Below, one piece after another: positions 33,001-40,982 of a stretch of 64,000 nt of DNA. The first letter of the stretch is position 1; every line of letters begins with the position of its first letter. Source of the DNA: JBBQCW01 sp038319025. Its GTDB lineage: Bacteria; Actinomycetota; Thermoleophilia; Solirubrobacterales; Solirubrobacteraceae. Under the pieces are notes generated by a model, which was given only the letters and a program-made list of their open reading frames with translations, was not told where the DNA came from and ran no database searches. The position numbers and the translations under genes are program-made. Location of the stretch: NCBI GenBank assembly GCA_038319025.1, contig JBBQCW010000007.1:1-64000 (forward strand), given 5' to 3'.

Positions 33001-33567
33001 GCGGGCACGCGCGCGTCGGCGTCTCGGGCGTCGAAGTCTCGGGTGAAGTCGCTGCGCTACCGGATCGGCCCGACGGGCGGGCACCCGATCTCGTTGTACG
33101 AGATCGGCGCCTCAGGGGTGCTGCATGCGCTCGGCCCGGCCAAGGCCGGTCGCCACACGCTGCGCTTCACGATCGCCGACGGACCGGCCGGGGCGCGTAA
33201 GGTCGTTGCCTCCATCCAGGACGCCCAGGGCGTGCCGCTCCAGCAGCGCACGCTGGCCACGTTCGTGGCGCCCGGCCCGATCACCCCCGCCACACCGCAT
33301 GTGAAGGCCAAACGCTCCGGCACGACCCTGAAGGTGTCGTGGCATCGCCCGGGCGGCGCTGCCCGCTATGTCGCCCAGGTCAACTTGTCGGACGGCCGCC
33401 GCGTGCAGATCCCGACCAAGCACACCTCGGTGAAGGTTTCGTTCGTGGGTTCCACGCTGACCGGGTCGGTGAGTGTCCGAGCGTTCAGTGCCAACGGGCG
33501 CCAAGGTAAGGCCGGAACGGCCAAGCTGCGCAAACCGGCCACGAAGAAGAAACACAAGAAGCACTGA
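30019..33567 (+). CDS. Large secreted protein with beta-propeller-like N-terminus
   Basis: 1182 residues from ATG 30019; a frame reaching back to 29725 overlaps non-coding sequence. A signal peptide is visible (LLGRVIALSLLTLAAVAPSARA). The first 380 residues read like a sialidase/BNR-type propeller (GVAVDTDGTAYVVWEHN, YSPDGGLTWYRR, TFNAPPAPIHGTG). Next is a Pro/Gly linker (about 415-445), then a beta-rich module with repeated strands (NGIDFLNSGHKTISVN; LTLDGLHLHVDSASVGG), and at the C-terminus a fibronectin-type III-like domain and a Lys-rich tail (KKKHKKH). No catalytic site identified. Its end is 9 bases from tRNA-Arg. Confidence 0.75.
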   Translation: MAEDGVGRLLGRVIALSLLTLAAVAPSARAAAPDPATFAHQASSPITLSSDPTDRAPGVAVDTDGTAYVVWEHNAPATGNTIKYCRLPPGAPACDKTLTFAPNAAADSIFSDVRVLLPSAGHPLITFSAFHTTTNVYVIQSADGGTTFNAPPAPIHGTGANFGSAAPGPEANSFSTLTSSSSTDVRYQEITYGGFVNHGAAVLPDQTPGTGFHKYYEGGLGLINSTTPIAAYSGDEDLAETHPAVYWRAYNPANGTNYGIAADWKPERKLVDEEDPRLTSLAGGGGVFLQSRVNPSSSAAHYVVRHYNAGADTFDGPVSVSDSTFSVASSQLSEDAGGGLHSVWYDNGLSTSDGSFDSPLRYAYSPDGGLTWYRRTLEDTTAHNIPNTQIGVAANGGGLVVHSSTAGGITADVIRPATAGGFDPPPPPLGGGGGTSPPAPPPPPAPCQTTTVAPKVLARTAQGCLTAAGKDKLTTSSDLRVNGIDFLNSGHKTISVNTSAHTISAPDGVIAQAGAIVLNDKGSVTWDLDHSTSFTGLAKSGIKLLGFAVSGDASVTFPKLGEANVKVNIELPFPFSNVTAAPVLHTTMDANLTLDGLHLHVDSASVGGFFEINNLNLDYIAAGDKFNGSADVALPAVGGPASKLLHASIGFQGGTLDHLDLNYDGPPLPLPIGPAINLTEVGFHTAVNKGLDLGGSVQLIAGEKVPILGVTPVQVDGALNVHIPADSGPVTVGATGAFKLVGIPFGHVSAVFSTTPTFTFNGDFDLPILKPLLSAEITTTGYIGIKPPGFYAGVNVSVCVPASCGSFLTFSSEGAISSKGLGVCKDVGISKVKVSLGVVWPWKEGPSPYLTGCQSALKNLDIGTFRRASIADAGGRRTFTLPASPHLDQLDLVVQGQGGIPNITVTRPDGQAITVGVAAPGQPVQGPDGMIGFGVPAISPAGYAAHPAAAVVLIGDPKPGKYTITPNPGSVPITGVQDAQGTPLPTTSGSVGSGAGTRASASRASKSRVKSLRYRIGPTGGHPISLYEIGASGVLHALGPAKAGRHTLRFTIADGPAGARKVVASIQDAQGVPLQQRTLATFVAPGPITPATPHVKAKRSGTTLKVSWHRPGGAARYVAQVNLSDGRRVQIPTKHTSVKVSFVGSTLTGSVSVRAFSANGRQGKAGTAKLRKPATKKKHKKH

Positions 33568-33576
33568 CGGCGCGAG

Positions 33577-33650
33577 TGCCCCCGCCTGGATTCGAACCAG
33601 GGACCTGCGGATTAGAAAGCCGCTGCTCTATCCAGCTGAGCTACGGGGGC
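33577..33650 (-). tRNA. tRNA-Arg(TCT)
   Basis: The minus strand gives acceptor GCCCCCG/CGGGGGC with discriminator A, D arm GCTCAGCTGGATAGAGC, anticodon loop CTTTCTAAT (anticodon TCT), and T arm CCTGGTTCGAATCCAGG. All stems pair well and no CCA is encoded. Confidence 0.96.
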
Positions 33651-33671
33651 GTGAAACGACAGTTTGCCGCA

Positions 33672-34259
33672 CTACCCCAGACCGAAGGCACCGGCTTCGG
33701 TGCGGGCCATGATCATGCCCTCTTCCTGAAGCCCGCCCATGAATTGCGCCACCCGGCCGCGCGGGCCGGTGACGGTGAACGACAGCTGCGCCGTCAACAG
33801 GTGGCGATGCTCGGTGACCTCACACGTGAGCCCCAGGTCGGTGGCCGAGGCCTGCATCGCTGCTTCCACCGTGTCGCGCGACAATCGGCCGGCCGTGACG
33901 ACGCCCGTACGGGTCTCCACCTCGGCGGCATCGGCCAGCACGGCCTCGGTGGCCTGCTGTGCCTCGGTGTCGAGCGGCGGGTCGACCTGGAGCCAGTCGC
34001 CGACACCATCCTCCCAATGGCTGACGAGGATGTTGGCCTTTACGCCATCACCGATCAGTACGCGCTCGATGCGACTGCGCGCCGAGTCCAGCGCGTCGCG
34101 GCCCGATGCGTAGGCGAAGAGCGTGCCCTCGTTGTGAGTGATCGCCGCCCCGGTCCCATCGTCGGAGGCCAGCAGGTGTTGGATTACGCCGTCCAGCGCG
34201 TCGGAGCCAAGCTCCGCGTCCAATACCGCTTCAAGTCGCCAGTCCTGATCGTCCGCCAC
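33672..34259 (-). CDS. Conserved hypothetical protein
   Basis: 195 residues from GTG 34259 (AAAGGGA site a few bases before). Mixed alpha/beta, acidic, no membrane segment. Phrases such as DWRLEAVLDAELGSDALDGV, AAITHNEGTLFAYASGRDAL and LVSHWEDGVGDWLQVDPPL suggest a small soluble protein with two similar halves (a strand followed by a Asp/Glu-rich turn). I do not recognise the family. It is isolated between tRNA-Arg and the acetyltransferase gene. Confidence 0.65.
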   Translation of the reverse strand: MADDQDWRLEAVLDAELGSDALDGVIQHLLASDDGTGAAITHNEGTLFAYASGRDALDSARSRIERVLIGDGVKANILVSHWEDGVGDWLQVDPPLDTEAQQATEAVLADAAEVETRTGVVTAGRLSRDTVEAAMQASATDLGLTCEVTEHRHLLTAQLSFTVTGPRGRVAQFMGGLQEEGMIMARTEAGAFGLG

Positions 34260-34361
34260 GGGTCCCTTTCCGGTTGCGCGCGAAGGTTCGCACACCACGG
34301 TGGCGGGGGGAGTGCCCTCGGGCCGCGGCTCCGCGCGATGCGCGTCCCGGCACAGCTGCGG

Positions 34362-34853
34362 CTACAGCTCGCGCTCGTAATAAAAGTTGACCGGCCCGCT
34401 TGGTCGACCACCGGTGCGGTCAAACCCCAGGCTCTCGTACAGCGCTCGAGCGGCGAGGTCATCTTCAGCGGTGCCCAGGTCCATGAAGTCCGCGCCCGCT
34501 TCCCGGGCGGCCTCCATCGCCGCCATCATCAGCCCCCGGCCCAAGCCACGCCGCCGCTGCCTCGGCGCGACGTACAGCTCCGCCAGATAGCACTCCAGTG
34601 CCTCCGTCCAGATCGACGGCCGCAGCCGCAAGACCGCGACGGCGTCGGGTCCCTCACCTGCCAGCAGCACAATCAGGTCATCCCGGGCTATGAGGCCGAG
34701 CATGCGGCCGGACAGCACTTCGGGACCCGGCGTCGGCTCGTCGAATTCGCGGTTGAAGGCGTCGAGCAGCCGCCCCACGTCTGGGGCGTCAGCCGCGCCG
34801 GCGCGGCGAATCTTCGCGGCAGCCCCTACGGCGCCGGGACGATGCGCAGCCAC
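34362..34853 (-). CDS. GNAT-family N-acetyltransferase
   Basis: 163 residues. The acetyl-CoA site is seen in LYVAPRQRRRGLGRGLM (R-x-x-G-x-G/A motif), followed by AMEAAREAGADFMDLGTAEDD and ALYESLGFDRTGG, which is the usual end of the fold. The substrate cannot be told. Its start overlaps the peroxiredoxin gene by about 28 bases if the GTG at 34853 is used; a later start would remove the overlap. It probably shares a transcript with the peroxiredoxin. Confidence 0.82.
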   Translation of the reverse strand: MAAHRPGAVGAAAKIRRAGAADAPDVGRLLDAFNREFDEPTPGPEVLSGRMLGLIARDDLIVLLAGEGPDAVAVLRLRPSIWTEALECYLAELYVAPRQRRRGLGRGLMMAAMEAAREAGADFMDLGTAEDDLAARALYESLGFDRTGGRPSGPVNFYYEREL

Positions 34854-35482
34854 GGCCGAGGCGCTTCCCAGCCATCGGGGTACTTCTCTTTGGCCGCCTC
34901 GTCGCTGACCGAGCCGGCGATGATCACGTCGTCACCCGGCTGCCACTGCGCGGGTGTGGCGACTGCGTTCGACGCCGTCAGCTGGAGCGAGTCGATGACG
35001 CGCAGTACCTCGTCGAAGTTCCGTCCGGTCGTCATCGGGTAGATGAGAACCAGCTTGATCTTCTTGTCCGGGCCGATCACGAAGACGTTGCGCAGCGTGC
35101 CGTTCTGGGCCGGCGTGCGGGCGGTTGGATCGCCCTCGACATCCGCCCCAAGCATCCCGTAGAGCTTGGACACGTTGAAGTCGGTGTCAGAGATCAGCGG
35201 GAAGTTGGGCGCGGTGCCCTGCGTCTCGGCGATGTCCTGTGCCCACTTCTCGTGGTTCTCCAAGGGATCGACCGAGAGGCCGATGATCTTCACGCCGCGA
35301 CTGTCGAAATCCGGCTTGATCGAGGCCATGTACCCCAGCTCGGTGGTGCAGACCGGGGTGAAGTTGCGCGGGTGGGAGAACAGCACGGCCCAGCTGTCAC
35401 CGATCCAGTCGTGGAAGCTGATCGGACCTTCGGTGGTGGCGGCCTCAAAATCAGGGGCGGTGTCGCCGATCGTCAATGCCAT
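34826..35482 (-). CDS. 1-Cys peroxiredoxin (Prx6 type)
   Basis: 218 residues from ATG 35482 with AAGGAGA eight bases upstream. Reduces hydrogen peroxide and lipid hydroperoxides. The peroxidatic Cys45 sits in FTPVCTTELG with the catalytic Thr42 and Arg further on (TARTPAQNGTLRNVFVIGPD). No second Cys exists, so it is the 1-Cys class, and the C-terminal extension (YPDGWEAPRPWLRIVPAP) is typical of Prx6-type enzymes. Divergent from the PP-loop gene across a 136-bp gap that should hold both promoters. Confidence 0.92.
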   Translation of the reverse strand: MALTIGDTAPDFEAATTEGPISFHDWIGDSWAVLFSHPRNFTPVCTTELGYMASIKPDFDSRGVKIIGLSVDPLENHEKWAQDIAETQGTAPNFPLISDTDFNVSKLYGMLGADVEGDPTARTPAQNGTLRNVFVIGPDKKIKLVLIYPMTTGRNFDEVLRVIDSLQLTASNAVATPAQWQPGDDVIIAGSVSDEAAKEKYPDGWEAPRPWLRIVPAP

Positions 35483-35618
35483 GAGGGCAGTCTCCTTGGG
35501 AAGCGACAGCGACGTCTCGGGATGAGCCATCGGCCGCGATGTGGGCTAAACAGGAGGATACAGATCGGGATTTCATACAATTACCGCCGATGGTCACGAC
35601 ACAAATGTCTGCCCGCGC

Positions 35619-36725
35619 GTGCTGAGTGACGAACTCGTCCTATCCGACCTTCGCTGCGAGGAGTCCGGCGCTGATGCTCACGCCTCGATGCTCATGCTGT
35701 CCGGCGGCGTTGACATGGGCCGACTGGCGCTGCGCCGCCACGAGGCGACACTGGACCAGATCGATGCATCCGCAACACCGTTCGTCGGGCTCGGTGCGAT
35801 GCTCGCCGCGGTCCACGGCCATGACTTGCGGATTGACGCCCCCGTCGACGTTCTTGCCGTCGAGAACGCCCGGACCTCCGTTGCCCTGCTCGACGAATGG
35901 TTCAGTTGGGGCGTACCGCGCATCTCAGCTGCGGCGGCCGCGTCCGCGCCGCCGCCAGTGGCCGCGGCCGGGCTGTTCTTCTCGCGTGGTTTGGACTCGA
36001 TGTCGACCCTTGTCGCCCAGCGAGGGCAGCTCCAGTGCCTCCTAGGCCTCGACTGGCGCGACGCGCCGTTCGCGACGGCCGGCACGCACCAAATCTGGCG
36101 GAGTACATGCGCCGCAGCCGCTGAGGAAGGCCTTCCGCTCATCGGCCTCAGCACGAACGCCCGAACGTTTCTGGACCCGATGCTCCCGTGGGACATGACC
36201 TACGGAGTGGTCCTCGCAGCGCTCGCCCAACTCGCCGCCCCCTCGATCGGCGTGGCCGTCATCTCGGCATCGCTTCCAGCCGGCCGGGATGAGCCACACG
36301 GCAGCCATCCACGTCTGGACCCATGCTGGTCGTCCTCCCGAGTATCCGTGCGCTACGAGGCCGGCCCGGCGACCCGCAACGACAAGGCGGCGGTAGTCGC
36401 TGACGATCCGTTTGCGTCGCGCTGGCTGAAGGTCTGCTGGGAGCGGGCCGGGGATGGCAACTGCGGCCGCTGCGCCAAGTGCCTCATGACCATGACGAAC
36501 TTCTTGATCGCCGGACGCCTTGAGGCAGTCCGCGACCGGTTCGATGGAGCGCTCACGCCGGCTGCGGTCCGCGCAACCGCCGAGGCGGGGATCGTCAACC
36601 CGTGGAACGTTCTGTCCCTCCTTGAGGCGCTCGACCCGGCCGATGCCCTCCATGCCGCGTGGCAAGAGGTCTACCGGCGCTCGGTCGACCGGACTCGTCG
36701 GGCTGACTCAGCGCGACGCGTTTGA
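35619..36725 (+). CDS. QueC-like PP-loop protein with Cys cluster, function unknown
   Basis: 368 residues. Residues about 119-131 read LFFSRGLDSMSTL, a PP-loop motif in which the usual SGG is SRG. The C-terminal half has GDGNCGRCAKCLMTMTNFL, a CxxCxxC cluster likely to bind zinc, as in QueC-like and asparagine-synthase-like adenylating enzymes that carry GNCGxCxKCLRT. It would activate a carboxyl or carbonyl group with ATP, but the substrate is unknown. No other biosynthetic gene is adjacent. The start at 35619 could instead be the ATG at about 35688. Confidence 0.7.
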   Translation: MLSDELVLSDLRCEESGADAHASMLMLSGGVDMGRLALRRHEATLDQIDASATPFVGLGAMLAAVHGHDLRIDAPVDVLAVENARTSVALLDEWFSWGVPRISAAAAASAPPPVAAAGLFFSRGLDSMSTLVAQRGQLQCLLGLDWRDAPFATAGTHQIWRSTCAAAAEEGLPLIGLSTNARTFLDPMLPWDMTYGVVLAALAQLAAPSIGVAVISASLPAGRDEPHGSHPRLDPCWSSSRVSVRYEAGPATRNDKAAVVADDPFASRWLKVCWERAGDGNCGRCAKCLMTMTNFLIAGRLEAVRDRFDGALTPAAVRATAEAGIVNPWNVLSLLEALDPADALHAAWQEVYRRSVDRTRRADSARRV

Positions 36726-36752
36726 GGGGCCGCGCGCGGCGGACGGCAGTCG

Positions 36753-36840
36753 GGGCGGCCGGTAGAAAATGTGCGACAGACGCGGCGAACACTGGAGATC
36801 CGGTGCAGCTCATCCCGCCCGTCATCCCGCTCTGCACGCC
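36753..36840. repeat. Copy A of an 88-bp imperfect direct repeat
   Basis: Aligns without gaps to 40784-40871 at roughly three quarters of positions, starting GGGCGGCCGGTA and ending GCACGCC. The two copies flank the ferritin-like/LuxR pair. Several short frames through it are conserved in both copies, but no full gene is evident. The rest of 36726-37086 shows nothing I can name. Confidence 0.75.
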
Positions 36841-37086
36841 ACAACCCCGCATGAACACCAGCGACCCCGCGGCTTGGGCACATGTCGCGGCCGCAACCCC
36901 GCGAACAGATGGCGCCGGAATCTCCCATTCGCAAAGCGGGAGTGCAATTTGAGCATCGGTCGAAACGCCACAGACCGGAATGCCGCAGACCTGGCGTTAC
37001 GGGTCTGGCCAGACGGCAATCCATGCGGTTGCCGCCCGGCAGATCCCTTTTGGCCCCTGCGTTGTGGGGTTGTGGGTGATGAGACT

Positions 37087-37114
37087 GGCGGCGCCCGGCT
37101 GACCGGGCGCCGCC
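37087..37114 (-). terminator. Strong hairpin after the ferritin-like gene
   Basis: A 12-bp perfect GC-only stem (GGCGGCGCCCGG and its mirror) with the loop CTGA, 12 bases past the stop of the minus-strand ferritin-like gene. No T-run follows, as is common for terminators in high-GC actinobacteria. Confidence 0.65.
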
Positions 37115-37125
37115 CGCTGTCCCGG

Positions 37126-37782
37126 TCAGGCCGGGGTCGTGTGGGTGACGGGCGTGCCGACGCCGCGGGCGATCGGGTCGCCGGGGTACTCGTACCAGCG
37201 GCCCGGCTGGTCGGTCTGGACGCCGTAGCCGATGCCGAGACCCTCGAGCTCATTGCGGACCGCTCCGACGCTCTTCCAGTCGAAGTTCTCAAACCCGACA
37301 TCGTTGGGAACGCCGACGTCCTTGCCGAGCTCGCCCTGAGCGAAGCGGACGAGCGCACGGTGCACGGCCTCGGTTCCCATCGCTTCGGCGCACAGGCGTG
37401 CGCCGAAGTCCTCACCAGCGAGGGCGTAGGCGCTGACGCCGAGCAGGTAGAGGCTGATCTCGACGGTCTCGACGATCTCGAGCGTGGAGAACAGTCCGAC
37501 GTTACCGGCGTCGAACGCGGCATCGGGGAACCAGTACTTCATCGTGAGGTGCTCGCCGCCGGCGTCCTTGAGTGCCTCGACGTGGTGGAACTCTTGGGTG
37601 ACGGCGTTCTTGAGCACGGGCAGGAACGCCTCCGACGGTGTTCCGGGTGCGTTCTCGATCGCTGCCGTCACGAACGTGACGCCGAGCGCCTCTTCGGTGA
37701 CGAGGAAGTCGAGGATCTCCTTCAGGCCCTGCTTGTCGCCCAGGGCAGCGCTCGTGGCGGTCGCGTCGATGATGGTGGACAT
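37126..37782 (-). CDS. Ferritin-like domain protein
   Basis: 218 residues. A four-helix bundle with carboxylate/His ligands in FLVTEEALGVTF, TQEFHHVEALKDAG, LEIVETVEISLYLLG and AMGTEAVHRALVRFAQGEL, matching ferritin-like domain proteins (PF13668 type) that are common in soil actinobacteria. The C-terminal 50 residues (DWKSVGAVRNELEGLG) form an extra region. No signal peptide is visible. It may bind iron or protect against oxidative stress, but activity is not shown. It is divergent from the large LuxR-type regulator, 97 bp away, which may control it. Confidence 0.82.
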   Translation of the reverse strand: MSTIIDATATSAALGDKQGLKEILDFLVTEEALGVTFVTAAIENAPGTPSEAFLPVLKNAVTQEFHHVEALKDAGGEHLTMKYWFPDAAFDAGNVGLFSTLEIVETVEISLYLLGVSAYALAGEDFGARLCAEAMGTEAVHRALVRFAQGELGKDVGVPNDVGFENFDWKSVGAVRNELEGLGIGYGVQTDQPGRWYEYPGDPIARGVGTPVTHTTPA

Positions 37783-37879
37783 GGTGACTCCTTAGGTATG
37801 GGGTGGTGGTCTTCCGCAGCTTTTCGCGGACACCAAGACTCCACATCACCCGAACATGTGAGGCGATAGTTTTCGTCCG

Positions 37880-40693
37880 GTGACACGGTCCGGGATCCCC
37901 AGACTCCGGGGCAGGGACGTCGAGCTGGAGTGGCTCGGAGACTGCGTCGCGGAGACGCGCGACGGTCGCGGTTCTGTGCTGCTTGTCGAAAGCGCGCCGG
38001 GATTCGGGAAGTCCAGCCTCCTTGCCGAGGCCTGCGCCATGGCACGGCGATCGGGCCTGCGAACTGGATCGGGACGCGCTGACGCCACCAGTCAGGCGCT
38101 CGCGTTTGCGCCGCTCATGGAAGCGCTGTTCGAAGGGGCATCGCCGCTGCTCGACGCCCGCGCTGTTGCCGACATTCGCACCTCGCCTGAGGTGCGTTAC
38201 TGGCTCATTCAAGAGCTCGAGGCGCTGCTGGAGCGCGCGGCGCTCAACTCACCACTGCTGATATGTCTCGATGACCTGCAATGGGCTGACCCGAGCACCC
38301 TTGCCGTCCTGCGCGCGCTGCCCATGCGCATGGGCGCGCTGCCGATCGCGTGGATCCTCGCGTACCGCACGGCCGAGGCATCCCAAGACCTTCAGGCCAC
38401 CGCCACGCGGTTTGTGGACAGTGGTGCGCGTCACCTCGTTCTCCCGCCACTCGGAGACGATGCTGTGGCAGCGGTGTTCGGCGACCTCACCGGTGCCGAA
38501 CCCGGCAGCCAGCTGCTCCGCATGGCAACGAGGGCGGGAGGCAATCCCTTCCTGCTCGTCGAGCTCATGCGCGGCCTCATGGAAGAAGGTGCTGTTGAGA
38601 ACACGGCTGGGCGGGCCGAGCTCGCCACCGACCGTCTCCCGGCGCGCGTGCGCGACTCGATGCGCGCCCGTCTGAACGGAATGTCGGCAGCAGCACGGCA
38701 CCTCGCTGGCGTCGCCACTGTGCTCGGACGAAACTTCTCCTACACCGAGTTGGCCACGATGTTTGACGTGTCTGGAGCGACGCTGCTGCAGCCGGTCGAC
38801 GAGCTGCTTCGCGCCGACATCCTCGTCCCTGATGGCGATCGTCTGGCCTTCCATCACGACCTCGTGCGGGAAGCCGTTCTCGAGACTCTGCCTGAAACGG
38901 TGGTGCGGGCACTGCGTCGTCAGGCCGTCGATGTCCTGCTGGCCGGGGGCGCGGCTCCGCTGGAGGTCGCATCCGCTTTGGCGGCGAGCGCCGAGCCCGG
39001 CGACGCGATCGCGGTCACCACGCTCCTCAAGGCCATGCGAGCGCTCGGAGCTTCCGATCCCACCGGCGCGGCCATCCTCGGGCGCAAAGCTCTGGAGCTG
39101 TCGGCCAAGGACGACCCGCTGCGGACCCCGCTCGTCGCAGAGGTGGCCATGCTGCTGCACGCGGCCGATGACGTCGACGCTGGCCGAGCATTTGCCGAGA
39201 CGGCGTTGCGCGAGGTCCTCCACCGTGAAGAGGAGGCCGAGGTTCGCCTGAGCATCGCCGGGATGTTCTCTCTATCGGCCGATGTGCGCGCCGAGTCTGG
39301 ACGCATAGCGCTTGCCCTCGAGGGTGTCTCAGAGCCCATGCGCGGGCGGCATCTCGCCCGGCTCGCCTACAACCTGCTCGCCGCCGGCCGGCCCGGCCAG
39401 GCAGCCACGGTCAATGCCGCTGCGCGCCGCTCCACCGCGGTGAAGTCAGAAGCGACCGTGCGCTTCACGGTGGACATGGTGGAGTCCGGTCTCGAATACC
39501 TCTCCGGACACTTTTCTCCCGCGCTGGACGTTCTGGAGGCGGCGATCAGTCGCGGCCCAGACGCGGAAGAGCCGATGCGTGCCCGCCACGCATCGCAGTG
39601 GCGCTGCGAGATGCTCTCCGTCCTCGATCGCTTCGACGATGCTCTGGACCTCACAGCGACGTACATTGCGGCCGCGCAGACCGACCGCCAGCAGTGGGAG
39701 GTGCGCCTGTGGGAGCAGTCGCGCGGCCGACACCTGTTCCAGGTGGGCCGGATGGCCGATGCGGCTGCCCTCCTCGAAGGACTCTTCCGTCTTGAGGAGG
39801 GCGACACAAGCGTCCGCAATGCTGCTGACGCCGGCGGGCTTGTCACGCTTGGCCGGGCGTACCTGCACCTCGGCGACGGCGTGCGCCGGCAACGATGTGC
39901 CGACATCGCGCTCGCTGCGGGAGAGGAAACCACGCCGTCAATCCGGCGACACATGATCTGGCTCCTGACGCTGCTGGCGGTCTCCGACGGCGACTATGGA
40001 GCCGCGCGGTCACACCTGGCCAGCCTCGCCGACATCGCGGGGGAAGGGCTCCTCCCGACCTTCCCGCTCGACGTCACCGACCCACCCCACCTCGTCCGCA
40101 TAGCGCTCACGCTGGGCGACGACGACCTCGTCCGCAGCACTGTGCACCTGGCCCAGCAGCGCGCGCAACTGAACCCCGGTGTCGCATCGGTCGTCGGAAG
40201 CGCCGCACATGCCAGCGCACTCGCCGACGGCAACGAGGCACAATTTGCCAGTGCGATCAACACCCTCGCGGGGTCGCCGCGGCCTCTGCCGCTCGCCTCA
40301 GCGATCGAAGACGCAGGCCAAGCGGCGCTCAGACGTGAGGACCGTGACCACGGGATCGAACATCTCGACCGTGCGCTGCGGATGTACACCCAGCTGAACG
40401 CGAGCTGGGATGCCTCACGTGTCCGCGGATGCCTGCGCCAGATTGGCATCCGCCGACGCCTCTCCGTTCCCACTCGGCCAGACAGCGGGGTGGCGAGCCT
40501 CACCGAATCGGAGTGCGCGGTCACTGAACTCGTCGCGCAAGGGCTCACCAACCGCGAGGTCGCCGACCGTCTGTTCATCTCACCGAACACCGTCAGCACC
40601 CACCTCCGACACTCCTTCACGAAACTCGGGATCAGGTCTCGTGTCGAGCTCACTCGCACGCTCATGGCGGCCGCGGCCGCGGAACACCCCTAA
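37880..40693 (+). CDS. LuxR-family LAL-type ATPase regulator
   Basis: 937 residues from GTG 37880. The N-terminal AAA-type ATPase has Walker A in LVESAPGFGKSSLLAEA (near residue 43) and Walker B in LLICLDDLQWADPSTLAVL (near 130), as in large ATP-binding LuxR (LAL/MalT-like) regulators. A long helical repeat region follows. The C-terminal DNA-binding domain reads LTESECAVTELVAQGLTNRE, then VADRLFISPNTVSTHLRH, an intact LuxR helix-turn-helix. It likely acts as an activator that needs ATP and a ligand; the target may be the divergent ferritin-like gene. Confidence 0.9.
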   Translation: MTRSGIPRLRGRDVELEWLGDCVAETRDGRGSVLLVESAPGFGKSSLLAEACAMARRSGLRTGSGRADATSQALAFAPLMEALFEGASPLLDARAVADIRTSPEVRYWLIQELEALLERAALNSPLLICLDDLQWADPSTLAVLRALPMRMGALPIAWILAYRTAEASQDLQATATRFVDSGARHLVLPPLGDDAVAAVFGDLTGAEPGSQLLRMATRAGGNPFLLVELMRGLMEEGAVENTAGRAELATDRLPARVRDSMRARLNGMSAAARHLAGVATVLGRNFSYTELATMFDVSGATLLQPVDELLRADILVPDGDRLAFHHDLVREAVLETLPETVVRALRRQAVDVLLAGGAAPLEVASALAASAEPGDAIAVTTLLKAMRALGASDPTGAAILGRKALELSAKDDPLRTPLVAEVAMLLHAADDVDAGRAFAETALREVLHREEEAEVRLSIAGMFSLSADVRAESGRIALALEGVSEPMRGRHLARLAYNLLAAGRPGQAATVNAAARRSTAVKSEATVRFTVDMVESGLEYLSGHFSPALDVLEAAISRGPDAEEPMRARHASQWRCEMLSVLDRFDDALDLTATYIAAAQTDRQQWEVRLWEQSRGRHLFQVGRMADAAALLEGLFRLEEGDTSVRNAADAGGLVTLGRAYLHLGDGVRRQRCADIALAAGEETTPSIRRHMIWLLTLLAVSDGDYGAARSHLASLADIAGEGLLPTFPLDVTDPPHLVRIALTLGDDDLVRSTVHLAQQRAQLNPGVASVVGSAAHASALADGNEAQFASAINTLAGSPRPLPLASAIEDAGQAALRREDRDHGIEHLDRALRMYTQLNASWDASRVRGCLRQIGIRRRLSVPTRPDSGVASLTESECAVTELVAQGLTNREVADRLFISPNTVSTHLRHSFTKLGIRSRVELTRTLMAAAAAEHP

Positions 40694-40783
40694 CCGCACG
40701 GGCCGTTTCGGCTACCGCTTTTGCGTTGAGGAGCGACAGCAGCCCACCCCGCGTCGCGTCGCACTCCCGCGGAGAGTTTATCT

Positions 40784-40871
40784 GGGCGGCCGGTACAAAC
40801 TCTGCGACAAACGCGATGGGCACCGGGGAACCGGCGACGCTCATCCCGCGCCTCATCCCGTTTCGCACGCC
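40784..40871. repeat. Copy B of the 88-bp imperfect direct repeat
   Basis: Partner of 36753-36840; begins GGGCGGCCGGTA and ends CGCACGCC. It lies in the 289-bp gap between the LuxR-type gene and the secreted PKD protein. No gene is evident in this gap. Confidence 0.75.
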
Positions 40872-40982
40872 TCTTCCCCAGGCGAGCGGCGACTACATCA
40901 GCCTGTGGGGTGCTTCTGCTCTTCCCTGCAGAGCATGGATGCTTGTGCGCCGCGTTCTCGCGGCCACTCCCTATGATCGCGC

